In this document: piece by piece, positions 48,429-61,182 of the stretch
How positions within the stretch are numbered: the stretch's first letter is position 1
Layout of the letters: the number at the start of each line of letters is the position of its first letter
From: Crambe crambe
Lineage: Eukaryota; Porifera; Demospongiae; Poecilosclerida; Crambeidae
DNA length: 64,000 nt
Reading direction: 5' to 3'
Assembly (NCBI GenBank): GCA_963924555.1
Contig: OZ004581.1
Span: forward strand, 1,922,001-1,986,000
Notes under the pieces: generated by a model
What the model saw: only the letters and a program-made list of their open reading frames with translations
Database searches by the model: none
What the model was told of the DNA's origin: nothing
Program-made: the position numbers and the translations under genes

Positions 48429-51069
48429 GGCACCAAATGTGGACTCCCTTAAATCCTCTAGATTCAGGATACTTTTGTGCAGTATCAATCCACCCCTGGA
48501 TTAAGGATAGCTACAGGACACTTATAACTGGTCTCAAATATTTAGAGGCTTATGAATGGAAGTGTATCTTGCAACCTCAGCTCATTGTATGGGGGAAAGC
48601 ACCCATGCATGCATGCATGCATGAGTGCTTTCTTTGATTTTTCTCCCTTATTGCACAGCACATTAACACTAAACAATCAGGTGATCCTGTTTGTCGGATG
48701 ATCACAGGGGATTATCCAATAGTCCGTGAGTCATGAATTCTCAGACCCAATTAAGGAACTCAAATTCCCAGACAAATTATACACAGACAATCAAAGGAAT
48801 CATTACGTACCAGAGAAGTATCAGACAGACTTGGTGCATATTATACAGACCTAGGGCTCGCAATAACAGTCAGTCACACACAGGACATTAATTTTTCCAG
48901 CCCTTAATTTTGTCCGGTCATTTTCCACCTTGGCTATCATTAGTGTAGTGTTGTGCTTGACTGCTTGAATGGCCTTGTTTCACTACTTTGAAGGATAACC
49001 TAACTGTCCTCCAGCCAAGACCATGTTATCAACTTCAATCTTTCTTGGAACATGGTCTACAAGAAGCTTCAGATTTCAGCACAGCCATGGCAATAATGTC
49101 ATGAGGGTTGTCATGTTCTCACTGACATAGTTAGTCGTTCGTTTGCCTAGTGCAGCAGCCCAAATTTCTCAATACTGAGGTAGCTAGCCTTGAACCAAAA
49201 CTAAAGAGCCATTATCAATCATGTGTGTGCATGCACATGCTTGATCTGAGGGGGCACAGTCTCATAATCATGAATTTTGTTCCCACAAATTATATCTGCA
49301 ATCCACGAATATATTACCCCTCGAAAATAACCCGCTATATATAATCAAGCCCTGTCTGTCAGACCATAGATGGTCTTCAACTTAACCCCCTGAGTGGAAA
49401 TAGAACAATACGTACGTAAATAGTACAATTTACCCAAGGGGGAATTCAAAGGATGCAGTTATTAATAAATCAACACAACAAATAAAGGTGTGCCTCCACA
49501 CCTGGGAAAAATACTTCAGCATGAAAATAATAGGAGATTCTGTTGACTAGCTTGAAGACACTTCTGGCAAGACGAAATGTACACAATGCAGTTTCTAGCT
49601 ACGTACTTGTTTAACGGATTTCCCTGCCCTACTTATTTTGATAGAATTGAAATAAATTTAAACTTGTATATCCTCAGTATACTGTTGTTTATCTTTGTAT
49701 ACTAGATCCCAGTATACGTACTCCTGTTTCTTTGTATACTAGAGCACATGAACATGATGAAAGGTATTTTAATTTTATTTCGTCCTGCCTGCCTATAAGA
49801 AAGGAGAAAAAATCTGTTAAATAAGTGATTTGTTTAGAACTGCCTAATATACTCTTAGCTATTATTGTCCAAACATTATTACCTAATGTAGAACATAATA
49901 TTGATCAGACAAAGGCAGAAAATGACCGGACGATTGAAGAAATTGACCGGAAAATGTCCTGCAACTGACTGTTATTGTAAGCACTGAATATCCCATTGAT
50001 GTAGCTATTTACATTAAGAGAGAGGAAGAGGCCCATGTGTAAGGTTCAAAATTTCATGGAACAAGAGAGTTGTACTTCTCGTACTTTCAATAGCCACACC
50101 CATATCACTATCCCTACTTCACTCCCTGGGTGGGAGGCAAGATACGTAATCAGAATCCATAACAGGGGGAGTGAAGTTGGGGGTGGGGGTGCTTCATTTT
50201 GATGCAAGAATAATTAAGACATAATATTATTACGTGGATCATAGTGAAAAGAACCTCTATCATTTATTTATTTACACTGAAACATGATATGGATGCATGC
50301 AACTTCCTTGAAGGATATAGCTAATATACCCAGGGGGAATTCAATTATCCTTAAGGAATGCATTGCTGTCTAACCCAAAACCCTATTAACGCTACAAATA
50401 AAGGTATCTCGATCCACACCCCAGCATTTGTTCCTGGATTATGTCTACTCTTTGTTCTGGAGTGTGTCTACTCATAATTGAAAACTCTTTTGAAGAAATT
50501 TGGTTTATGATCTCATGTCTGTGCTGAGAGATGTGGTCGTGCTTTCTGGCAAGATTACAATACCCACATCAATGATACATTTATTCATTTGTTTAATAGA
50601 GAAAATATTCCCGAAGAGCCTGGGTGTGTCTAAACATAATAATTATGTATTTCTTGCAGAACACCAAAAAAAGATAGCGAGGAGAACCCCTATTGTTCAG
50701 CGACACTGATACGTGATCATGCAACTGGAAAGTATGTGGTTTGGTCAACCATAATCTCTGGTTACTCATCTTCACTTCCCTTCTAGTCTATACTCTCTGA
50801 ATATGTCATACATGTAATTGCATATAAATGAAGATCAGTGTTAAGTATACACCAATAAAATTATGATTACACTTTAGTCTTAATGTCTCGTGTTGCCCCT
50901 GCCATCAGTGGGGAAATATACACCATGATTTTGGCTCTTAATATTAAAATATAGTCTGGAGTGCTAGTGTGGTCATTACAATGAGATCACAATATGAACC
51001 TAATAGCTAATAAGGTTGGAGAGGTCCAACTACGTACGTATGTTATTATGTTAACTAGCAAGGGAAATG

Positions 51070-51374
51070 CAGTGGCGGATTCAGGATGTGGGAAAGGGGG
51101 TTGCGCGTGTTAGCGGCGTGCGAAAATTTTGGTTGGGCCACGCCCATTTTAGCTGACCACACCCACTTCTGAGGCTGACTGCTGTGACATCGTAAGACTT
51201 AGGCAGCTAAATTTTAATAGATATAGCTAGATAGAGGTAATAGAAGATAAAGAGGATGAAATTAGTCTGCTTACATCTGAGCATGCTCAATAGGCATAGC
51301 GCGCTGCGCTGCTGGAATAGCGACCCAAAGGGGGTTTCAATGGAAACCTTCAAACCCCCCTGGATCCGCCACTG
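51070..51374. mobile_element. hAT-like MITE (305 bp)
   Basis: Inverted ends CAGTGGCGGATTCAGG and CCTGGATCCGCCACTG, each followed inward by a G or C run (GGGGG / CCCCC). A direct AAATG flanks both ends. Only five bases of target duplication are visible, whereas hAT elements normally give eight. Confidence 0.7.
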
Positions 51375-52233
51375 AAATGGAAAGTATTGTGGTGAGCGAA
51401 GCTTTAGCTGATGACGTCAACTTATCACAAAGAATGGAATCAGAACTACGTAGCTACGTAGGGTATGTTTGTGTAGCATATTCAATTGTCTGGGGTAATG
51501 GCTTTCAGGCTATGTGACTATGTAACTATGAGTGCACGCTGCAAAAATAGCTGCAAAAATAGCTGAAGATGGTTTACCATACTACGTAGCTACTGACCAT
51601 TATAAGTATTACATTCAGATCATTTACATACGTACTTAACTGATCCCTTTGAGCACATCATTTTATGGTAAGTTAATATGCCTGCCTTTGATCTCAGTTG
51701 CCATTATGTATGGTCAAATATTTCATGGATACTGCAATGACTCCGGTTTAACTCATTGCTGGAACAAGAGATCCAACCTAAAAGGGGAGCTGCAAACACC
51801 TAACAATGAGACTGGGAGATTTTTTCCCCATGGTGTACGTTAGTCATCTTGGTGTAGGTTTTCAAAGTCAGTCTTTTAAAGCTTTTAACTGGAGTGGGTT
51901 GCTATAGCTACATCAGGAACATCCCCATTAGTAACTGAATAGATATTAAGTATTCTAATAAGGAAAGGTGATTCTGAGTCTTCATGCCTTGGTGTAAGCT
52001 TTCAAAGTCAGTCTATAACAAGTTGACATATCAATAGCTCCCCTTAAGTAAGTAGATACTTCAAATTAGACAAAAAGGGCCTTCATGTCTTGGTGTAGGT
52101 TTCAAAGTCAGTCCTTTAAAGATTTTAACTAGCTAGAGCGGGTTGCTATAGCTACATTGGACCATCCCCATTAGTAACTGAATAGCTACCTTACCTCAAG
52201 TATTCTGATAAACATGTCTTCTTGGTGTACAGG

Positions 52234-52391
52234 AGATTGCAGTTATCTTGCAATACAAATCCAGAACAGCAAAACCAAAATTTACATAGCCTCCTTTCAA
52301 GTAGCCCAACTCCAAAACCATTTGAAAGGAGAGGCTATATAAATTTTGGTTTTGCTGTTCTGGATTTCATGTTACAAGATCAGCTGTAATC
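52234..52391. mobile_element. Inverted-repeat element with about 66-bp arms
   Basis: Almost the whole element pairs with itself: GATTGCAGTTATCTTGCAA on the left with an imperfect reverse complement ending CAGCTGTAATC on the right. The left arm also has CCAGAACAGCAAAACCAAAA and the right TTTTGGTTTTGCTGTTCTGG. It interrupts a local CTTGGTGTAGG...AAAGTCAGTC block, copies of which nearby show the empty site. A one-armed relative lies at 47622-47701. Confidence 0.75.
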
Positions 52392-55140
52392 AAAGTCAGT
52401 CTATAGGGGTTGCCATGTATTGGAACCTCCACTTTAGTAGCGAAGTGAATACTTCAAGTTGGAAAAGTGTTACGTTAAGAGAGGTACGTATACTGCATGT
52501 CTTGGTGTAGGTCAGTCTATAGTATAATTATAATTATATTTAACATAAGGTAAGGCGGGGCAATAATGAGGAATTCCGACACTGTAAAAATAGTGATATT
52601 CCAGTCGGTCTAGTTGAAGAAACAAAGATTATCAAAAAATGATGGAATTGCCCCACCCTCGAAATTGTCCTGCCTTACCTTACATTGGAACCTCTCTATG
52701 ATGGATACTTCAAATTGGAACCAACCTTATAGTTACATACGTGCTAGTGAAATCAAAACCTAACGCTATTGGTGGTTGTGGTTGGACAGTGTTACGTACC
52801 ATGTGACTGTTCTGGTGTCAGTGGTGTGTGTTTGGCTAAGTATAAACCTCACTGTTGGGGACAGGCCATAATAGCAGGTTGATCTGGCTTCATTGTAATG
52901 AAGGGTTGTTATGTTTGCATGCACCATGGGACCATGTGACTGTTGGGGACAGGTCACAATAGCTAGAGGTGCAGGTTGATCTGGCTTCATTATAACTACC
53001 TATTCAAAGGGTTGATATGTGGTTGGTGGTTGTGGTTGCACCATGGGATCATGTGAGTGTTTTGGTGTCAGTGGTATGTGTTTAGCTACGTAAGTCTTAA
53101 GCCACCACAAAGTGGTCTCTTTTTTTAGCTAAGTGTATTCAGGCCAGAGAGGGGAAATTCATTGTACGTAGCTATGTATGGTCCATAACATTTTGAGGGG
53201 TTCTCAATTGACTCCAGGCATTTGTTACCATCTATAACATTGAGGGTAGTCCCCTATCTAATGACCTTAAGTTACGTCTATATTGACACTTTTCTAATAC
53301 CACTTAATCACTTAATTGTCTTGATAATGATCAGATAATTATTTCAGGGTTAGGGCTAGCCCCTGTGATGATTACTTTTGGTTAGGGACTCTTAATTATG
53401 TACCATTTAGAATAAATTTAACAATCATTCACAAGTGGACATTTCAATCAGACTAAATTTAGAGCCATGGCAGACACGTTTATACCATGACATCCTACAC
53501 AGAGTACAACATGAGTAATTGTCCATGTAATAAGGTTCAATTGGAAGTTGTGACATCTAATCAAACTCATGGTGCACTAATCAAAACTATTTGGGTGCAA
53601 TTCTCATGCTTAGGGTAGCTATATATGGACTTAATTACAAATTATGTAATTCACATTCAATTCTGATATTAGAAATCACTGAATGCCTTGATCATTAATT
53701 TAATTGGCTCTAACTTTCTCAATCCCCCACTTTACGAATTGTTGCAATATTTACAATCGATTAATTTTCGGACGGCAAAAGATGGCCAAGACATCAATCA
53801 GAGATACCTCAAGTGAGTTTTATGTATGAGCCTAACTGCTGTCTACAATAGTCTTAAAGGAGTTCTAGCTTGCAAGCTTCTTGCTACATTGCAAGCCTCT
53901 TGCTTAGTCTTCTTGTGCTTGAAGTACAAGAAGACTTGTTTCATGGCTTTAGCTACATACATTATGGTCATGAAGATGAAAGCATTCTGCTGCCAATTAT
54001 AAAATGATGCATAGCTATATGATACTGGCTTCTAGAGTTACAGTGTTACAATGTTCTCTTGCTTCTGTATCAGTGAACATAAAATAACCACAGTTTTACC
54101 TTTCATGGTTATCAACTCATAAGTAACGATCATAATAATTTTATGTTTAGAAGTGCTCTAAATCAGCAGCATTCTGCTAAACAAAAAAAAAATCTGAACC
54201 ACATAGCTATACATATGTGTAGTTATGGCCCTGGTCCTTGAATAATGTACAATGAACTTTGTCCTTTCATGAACACAAGTAAATAATGTGGGCTCATGAC
54301 TCATAACTCAGTAATTCTAGGAATAAAGGTTATTAAATCCAGTTGAACCCTTTGCCCAATATTATAGAAAGCATGGGAAGGAGGAAGAGGTGACCTGATA
54401 TTCAATAATAAAACCACTTAAAAATATCTGGTGGGAATAGGACTGGTAAGAATGTGTACTTTATGTCAACTGAAACAATGACCTTTGCCCTTTTTCTAAA
54501 CACGCTGAATCCATATTCAATGCAACCAAGGCATTGCCAAGCAACTTATGTAAGTCACACAGGAAGCTTATCGTAACTTTCCTAATATTATATTATTAAT
54601 GTAAACATTGCTTAGATCTTTATAGCTGGGTCATATTCCTTCCTACGTATATAAATATGTTGGGGAATTTAAAGTTCAAAATTGCATAATATATAAAGTC
54701 ACTAGGAAATCATACTAATTAATAAATTTACGTAGCTGTTCTGAAAGGGGTACCATAAGTCATCATACGTATACGTATATAGCTATTATACTTAGCTGTG
54801 ATAAATTGCATGTTATAATGCATGTTGACCTGACATTAATTTTGTGAATTGAAATACCTGCTAACTATGTAATATGTATTATGTACATTGAAAAAAAATC
54901 TATGCAAACACTAACTTGCTGTAACAGTACGTCAATTTGAAGCTTGCTGTCAATTTGAAGCTACTCTAGACTACACAGTCTACATCCTTTGATAATTCAG
55001 TTTACTCTAATTCTTGACCAAACTTCACATTTCACAGAGAGCTGAAGTTTGAAATGTGGTCAAAGTTATAGTGGTCATAAAATGGTATCAAGTGAATGCA
55101 AATAGAGAATACAAGCATAAATTGAAACACTCATGGACCT

Positions 55141-55222
55141 TCTGGTGATTATGGCCAAATAAACAACCTTATCCTCGGGCTGCGCCCTCGGATTCGGTTG
55201 TTTATTGGCCATAATCACCAGA
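55141..55222. repeat. Inverted repeat (27-28 bp arms) with GC-rich loop
   Basis: Arms 55141-55168 and 55196-55222 pair with one bulged base. The loop holds CCTCGGGCTGCGCCCTCGG, strikingly GC-rich against the AT-rich surroundings and itself able to fold. Confidence 0.85.
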
Positions 55223-56197
55223 CTACCGTGTTCTAACTATTACATAATTCCCTAATGCAGTAACGATATCATGTAGCAAGTGGTCAGGTATCTAAGTGTC
55301 TATTGTGGTTCCAACTTAGAGATACATAGCTAGCTAGTGCAAAGATGTAAATTGTTATGATTTTCACACATTATCAATAACTTTGTACCTTCCGACCACA
55401 ATAATAACTGCCACGAACTTTATGACCTTTCAAACTGCACTGGAATAAAAATGGCTTAAGCATCCCATAACCACTTGCTCTTTTCTAACCACACATACAA
55501 TTATACAATTAGCTACAATATCACTTATTAATCACTTCTTAGACATTTAAAAAATGGCAACCAACCTTCCACCTTTAGAGATGCACACTAGCTACGTACG
55601 TATGTATGTTGGTCACATTGTAGGATGGGTCACTATAATTATGGTATACTATGTGGGACTAGCTATATGCATTCTTGTGGAAATAGCCCAAGAGCCCAAG
55701 AGTTTTGGATCCCAATAATATTATTTATTTAACTGGTTAAGCATAGCTACATAATACTATTCATGGCCTGCTTATCAAAATGGCCCATTTGAGTATGGGA
55801 ATTGGAAAATTCATAGAGCACTTCTTCTGACCTAACAAGGGTAAAATTAAGTCTCACACATTTCTTCTACTCTTTTAGTGAGATGAATAAACTTTGCACC
55901 ATTCTAAGAGTTGAAGTAAACACTTGGGACTATGTTTTGATATCCCTGAACTTCACTATATGATATTCCAATTCTATTTTCCTTTTTTCTTAGTAGTATG
56001 TATCTTGTATTATGATATTACCACCAAGCAACATAGCTATGTAGCTACGTAGCTAGATCAGATGCTATAGGAGACAAAAATCAAGTAAGTATACTAAACT
56101 GGTTGCCACAGGTAACGTACTAAGAGCACTGTGACAGAATGATAGGTACTTAAAAGCTCTTTTATAGCTAGCTATATAGCTAGAACAGTAAAACTAG

Positions 56198-56242
56198 TAT
56201 CCCCTGAGGAATGCCTGAGCACCAGGCCGAAACGTCGGGATA
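56198..56242 (+). ncRNA. Hammerhead-ribozyme-like motif
   Basis: Order of parts on the plus strand: TATCCC (56198-56203), CTGAGGA (56204-56210), a stem-loop GCCTG-AGCAC-CAGGC (56213-56227), CGAAAC (56228-56233), GTC (56234-56236), GGGATA (56237-56242). TATCCC/GGGATA form a 6-bp closing helix I. CTGANGA and GAAA are the conserved core boxes, GTC is a permitted cleavage triplet, and helix III is minimal, as known for the hammerheads of Penelope-like retroelements and retrozymes. The base of helix II is imperfect (an extra AT on the 5' side). It could instead be a non-catalytic repeat relic. No accompanying open reading frame is present. Confidence 0.4.
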
Positions 56243-56716
56243 TGTGAAAATAATTTTTAAGCTAGTATCTAGAGACATAGCATATGCAACTAGCTGAGAG
56301 AGTAGTAACAACAACAGTCGTATGACCTTTGACCCACCATCCCTATACTTGGAGTTTGCCAACACATTCTCTGATAAATGCCCGCATGACTTCTAGTACA
56401 AAAGTCCCTAGAATCCTCCTTAGCCAGAGGGTCATTTACATATCCTCACAACTTCCGAAATTGAGTCACAATAATAAACTTTTATGACCTCATCATAATG
56501 CCAATTATACACGTTTGCTCATAAATTGTGAGTCATGAGTGACTAGCTAGGTGCTGAGGAAACGTTGTAGCTACGTATGCTTACTAGCTACAATCAGCAT
56601 AATTATTTTTTAACCAAAGCAGCTGCTAAACATGTGCCATGCCGAACTTCTAGTTGCCTCCATGAGTCAGTACATATAGCTACCAACAATAGATGCTTCA
56701 TTGCTAAGTATAGAAT

Positions 56717-56722
<6 letters not shown>

Positions 56723-56767
<45 letters not shown>
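56723..56767. repeat. (CT)n microsatellite
   Basis: About 22 uninterrupted CT dinucleotides. Confidence 0.95.
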
Positions 56768-56771
<4 letters not shown>

Positions 56772-57407
56772 TTTGTCATCATTAATTATGTGTCATGCGT
56801 AGGGTGTCTATCAATTAACCTTTAACAAAAACCCTTAGCAACTGTTTTGGCTATATGACGTACAGTGTACCAATAGCAACTGTTTTGGAACATATCTTCT
56901 CATTAGCAGTGTGGAGAAATTAAAAGGTGTAAGTGTGTATTAAATCACTACCAAGGAATTAAGCATCTGCTATGGTTGCTATGTACGTAATCCCCCTGAC
57001 CTTGGCATATTGGAATGGCGTTGCATGGCACGAGAGATCTGGGAGGAGTAAACCTAATCATGCAATAATCATACTTACACCCTATAAGTAAAGAGGACCT
57101 CTGTCTGTGGCATGCAGACAACTCAGGTACCAGGTGGGTCTGTTACAGATAAAATGTACTCTGGAGGAAATTTCATGACATATTTAGCAGAAATTTCCCC
57201 CAATTAATTGCATTCCACTCTGATGTAATCTTACAAGTTTGCTGGCTGGCAGGAAGGTACGGCATAATATGTGCACCTAGCTAGGAAGGAGCTGCAGATT
57301 CCCTATTTGTTAGTTAATATCACATACACACAATGTGCCAGACGAACTGCAATCATAATGCTTGGTTAATACATACCCTCCCGACATATCCTCAATGAAC
57401 TTTTCCT

Positions 57408-57835
57408 TATTTTTATACTTGTACAAGAAGATACTTGTACAAGAAGATACGTACTTGTACTTGTACAAGAAGATACTTGTACCAACTTGTACAAGAAGAT
57501 ACTACTTGTACTTGTACAAGAAGATACTTGTACTAACTTGTACAAGAAGATACGTACTTGTACTTGTACAAGAAGATACTTGTACTAACTTGTACAAGAA
57601 AATATGTACTTGTACTTGTACAAGAAGATATGTACTTGTACAGGAAATAAGAATGACACTTTTAAGTATGTAAGTACATGCCTGCATGAGTTGCTAATAC
57701 CCTCTGTTCAAGAAGATACTTGTACTTGTACAAGAAGATACTTGTACTAACTTGTACAAGAAAATACGTACTTGTACTTGTACAAGAAGATATGTACTTG
57801 TACAGGAAACAAGAATGACACTTTTAAGTATGTAA
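57408..57835. repeat. Minisatellite of CTTGTACAAGAAGATA words, in two blocks
   Basis: A short unit (ACTTGTACAAGAAGATAC, about 18-24 bp, with a higher-order period near 46-55 bp) is repeated about ten times to 57640. After an about 65-bp unique stretch (AATGACACTTTTAAGTATGT, GCCTGCATGAGTTGCTAATA) the array resumes at about 57706-57810, and the same stretch follows again. The flank was therefore duplicated together with array units. The frame reading LYKKILV is an artefact. Confidence 0.9.
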
Positions 57836-60726
57836 GTACATGCCTGCATGAGTTGCTAATACCCTCCTCCATGCTAGTTTAATGCATAAATGTCCCTTGA
57901 AATTCCAATAGCCAGTACGGAATAATGGCGCAATGATTCACAGGATTAGCTTGAAAGCTAGTTAAGGGGAAAATAAGTATCAAGGCCATGTGTGTAGCCT
58001 TAGCTATGATGGCTAGAATGCAATGATTTCACAATACACCTATGGCTAGTGTCCTGATAAACATTCTCTGTTTGTTGTTGCTAAGGGAAAGGTACAAAGT
58101 TCACAAGATTCACTAATATTAGCTATGATGTCACAATTATAAAAAATACATCTAATGGTTACATTCAACTAAAGTGCTGGTACCATGGTCTATTAGTGGG
58201 TGATTTTGTGGACTCTATATGGAGATAGTCATGATAGAATGACCTCACCTAAACAATGAAGACTGCATTCCACCATGGCAAGCTGGAGCATAATGTTTGT
58301 TAGTATAGTACCTCTCTACATGTATGGCATGTGTCAGGTGAAGGTCAGGTTAGGGGAATATTGTTCTATGGTTTACACAACTGCATAGATTGTATAGACA
58401 TGAAAGGATCATGGTTTCTTAGCTCCTTGTAAGCCACTACCTATTTCTCATTCCTCATGGACAACCATCCTGAAATCTACAGAAAATTATTCTGCCACGT
58501 GTCAGATACTGGATAAAATTCTCATCAACAAAGAAAGCATTATGACTTCCTGACAACTGAAATGGACAGTATTTTCCACTCGTAACCACAAAAAAATCAC
58601 CTCCCCAGTATTGACCAGCTAGTGCCCCACTAACCCAGTATTGACCACTAACCCAGTATTGACCACTAACCCAGTATTGACCACTACTAACCCAGTATTG
58701 ACCACTAGTGCCCCACTACTAACTATAACTGTTGGTCTGAACCAGGTGTGTTTCAGGTGGTCATGTTAGCTATGCCACTCAACTTCACTATTATACGTAG
58801 AATCAAGAATGTGAACTCAAATTTACTATGACATCACAAAGTCATAGATCAGTCTTTTCCCCCTGGGCAACATACTCAAATAAGGCATGCAAGGTGCATC
58901 ACCTTGTAAACTTCATCAAAGGTTGGGCTTGTCCTTTGTCAGCACCCACAGATGGTTGTGAATGTGAATGAAGCTCTATAGTGATGATAATTACTGTTCA
59001 GTATTTACAGTATATTTATGCTAATAAATTTGTCTGTGCTATTTATTTCCCCTAGGTTATTGAACATCACCAAGGACATTAACAAAATTACTACACTTAC
59101 GTAAAGTATGGACACATTGGATCGGCCTCTCCTGTCAGTGCTATAATATTGGCATGAACCTAATGAATAATGAAATATTATGTAGACCATACAATATCTT
59201 TCTTGATGATGACGATCTTACTTTCCTGTTTGCTAATGTTGGCATGAACCAGGTACATGTGTCTGATCAATGAAAATCCCTCCAGCTCTTTTGTCTGCAT
59301 GCTATGCAAGTATATTTAATGCAGTATGGTAAGCTAAAGGCAGTTCATGAGTATTATGTCCCATTCTGATTCACAGCAGTGCAATGGCATCTCATGATTG
59401 CTAATGATATTGGCGAAGCCCTCAGACAAAATTGTGGAAGCCTGACAGTGCTTCACATGGCTAGGAGTCACATAACTCATACGTAGATACAACATAACAA
59501 CTGCAGATAATCACATTCACAGTAGACACAAATTTATCAACTGGCTAGAAAGTCATGGAGAGCAAACGACCACATCTATCATAATTAGCTAGTTCAGATA
59601 CACTCCAAAAAAACACAAAAAGACAACAAAAAACAAAACAAAAAACAATTAAACAAACAAACAAACAAGCAAACAAACAAAATTGGCCCATATTAACCTC
59701 CATTCTCATCATTATCATTTCTATTATATAGGTTTGTGTTGTGTTGGATGACTTCCATTCTCGTCTATGTCTGAACATCTGCTACCAGGCAGGAGAAAAG
59801 GAAATAAATATTACTGATGTGTACAATCTGAAAATGGTTATGGAAGTGTTGACTGAGTGTAGTCATGGCAATGTTAGCTTATTATCATCCTGGTTCGTGT
59901 TGTGTTGGATGACTTCCATATGTATGTCTAAATATTATATTATATATGGCTACCAGGCCGGAGTAAAGGAAATAAATATTACTGATGTAATGAAAATGTA
60001 CAATCTGAAAATGGTTATGGAAGTGTTGACTGAGTGTAGTCATGGCAATGTTAGCCCATTCCTCGACCTAAAAAAGGATCTTAGAGTTTGAGAGACCTTA
60101 AAAAGCACATGCACAGAAAGTGGCAGGTATCCACATGACTAAGTTAACTTATTTAACTTTAGTTGCCGTTACTTCCCTGCGCTGAGTTAGCTAAAGGTAA
60201 ACAACATAGTTGTTTAGAATAACTGTTGCATATAACTATAGTCATTATGTCATGCATTGGAATTTGCTTACATACAGTTAGGCTTCCATGACAACACAAA
60301 GATTACTCAAAATTACGGTTTTTTTATCAAGTCTGAGAGACCTTTTTTAATTAGCAATAGGCCTAGCTACTACCAAAAGCTTAGACAAAATGATTGCTAG
60401 GGGAACAGTTGGGATTGAGGCATGCAGTGTTAAACACTAGAACTCAGCTAGCTACCTCCATTAATATCTACTAGTGCACATGCTCACAAATGGTCAAGCC
60501 TAAGTCTTATGATGTACACTGGCTATCACAGGTCTAGGCAGCTCAGATCATGATGCACTGTAGTCTCGTTCCCAGGCTCTCAGTGAAACGGGAAATGTGG
60601 GGGCGGAAAGGAGAGCCTGGTTTCTACTGCACGCACGGGCGTGTAAATTTTGACCACATAATTATATTCATAACACGATTGATGATGTAATTATTAAGTA
60701 AACGTCACAATTAGTACAAACGCGCG

Positions 60727-60975
60727 ATGGATGCATGTCGCTTGTGTGAGCAGAGTGCAGCTATTGCCTTGTTTAGCAGTTCTGGATTATCATAGAAGTA
60801 GGATCAACAAACTCCTGGATGTCCCTGAGCTAGCTCCAGATGACCCCTTCCCATCACACGTCTGTCAAGCTTGCAAGAGGAGAATAGTTTCCTTGGAGAA
60901 GGCAACTGCAAACATTACTAGCTTCAAAGAGCTGGCCAGATCTTCTTTGCGGAGATCCCTTGAGAGCAGGGGCAC
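60727..60975 (+). pseudogene. ZAD-like zinc-binding domain ORF start (frameshifted)
   Basis: The ATG at 60727 gives MDACRLCEQSAAIALFSSSG and then a stop at 60793. In another frame the expected continuation follows: RINKLLDVPELAPDDPFPS, then VCQACKRRIVSLEKA and SFKELARSSLRRS. The C-x2-C pairs at both ends, the ALFSS motif, and the hydrophobic RIN-LL and DD-P-VC spacing match the ZAD (zinc-finger-associated) domain, a protein-protein dimerisation module. A single frame change between the two halves breaks it. The C-terminal part is missing. Confidence 0.55.
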
Positions 60976-61182
60976 GAACACGAACATATCCTTGCCATCA
61001 AATACAGCTCGGATAGCCAGCTTCTGCTCTTCCTTCAGCAACAGTTCGGGTAAACCAAGCATTGACAGGGCATGAGAAAGCGCTTGCGGATAGTGGGAAC
61101 TTGAATCGCTTGAAGAAACGCTAGAAGAAACACTCTCAGAAACGAACTCGCCATCTTGCACAAAAAAACGCTGATTAGACAA
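60975..61182 (-). pseudogene. RecQ-like helicase N-terminal fragment
   Basis: Reading leftward from about 61182: MSNQRFFVQDGEFVSESVSS, a serine-rich stretch, then LGLPELLLKEEQKLAIRAVF and DGKDMFVFVP. LKEEQ-AI is the helicase motif 0 and GKDMFVFVP is the lead-in to motif I of RecQ-type SF2 helicases. The P-loop (expected TGxGKS) is replaced by sequence antisense to the ZAD ORF, so the helicase body was deleted at about 60975. Confidence 0.55.

Larger units (their letters stand above)
45209..51060. other. Non-coding 3' part of unit 2
   Basis: No gene is supported. It has an about 100-bp direct tandem duplication (45764-45963), a pogo-like MITE (47062-47230), an arm of the 52234 inverted-repeat family (47622-47701) and an about 50-bp minisatellite (48193-48428). 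Homologies to unit 1 lie near 18.6 and 19.7-20.1 kb. Confidence 0.45.
51375..60500. other. Non-coding part of unit 3 before gene C
   Basis: No supported gene. At 51.85-52.52 kb is an expanded array of blocks joining CTTGGTGTAGG to TTTCAAAGTCAGTC and GGGTTGCTATAGCTACAT. Near 52.78-53.08 kb are repeated GTTCTGGTGTCAGTGGT blocks. At 59.73-60.06 kb is a two-copy direct repeat of about 165-175 bp (GTGTTGGATGACTTCCAT, GGTTATGGAAGTGTTGACTG), whose single-copy relatives are near 11.27 and 31.56 kb. Confidence 0.45.

Noticed and set aside
57362-57673. Frame of LYKKILV / CTRRY repeats
   Set aside because: Translation of the CTTGTACAAGAAGATA minisatellite.
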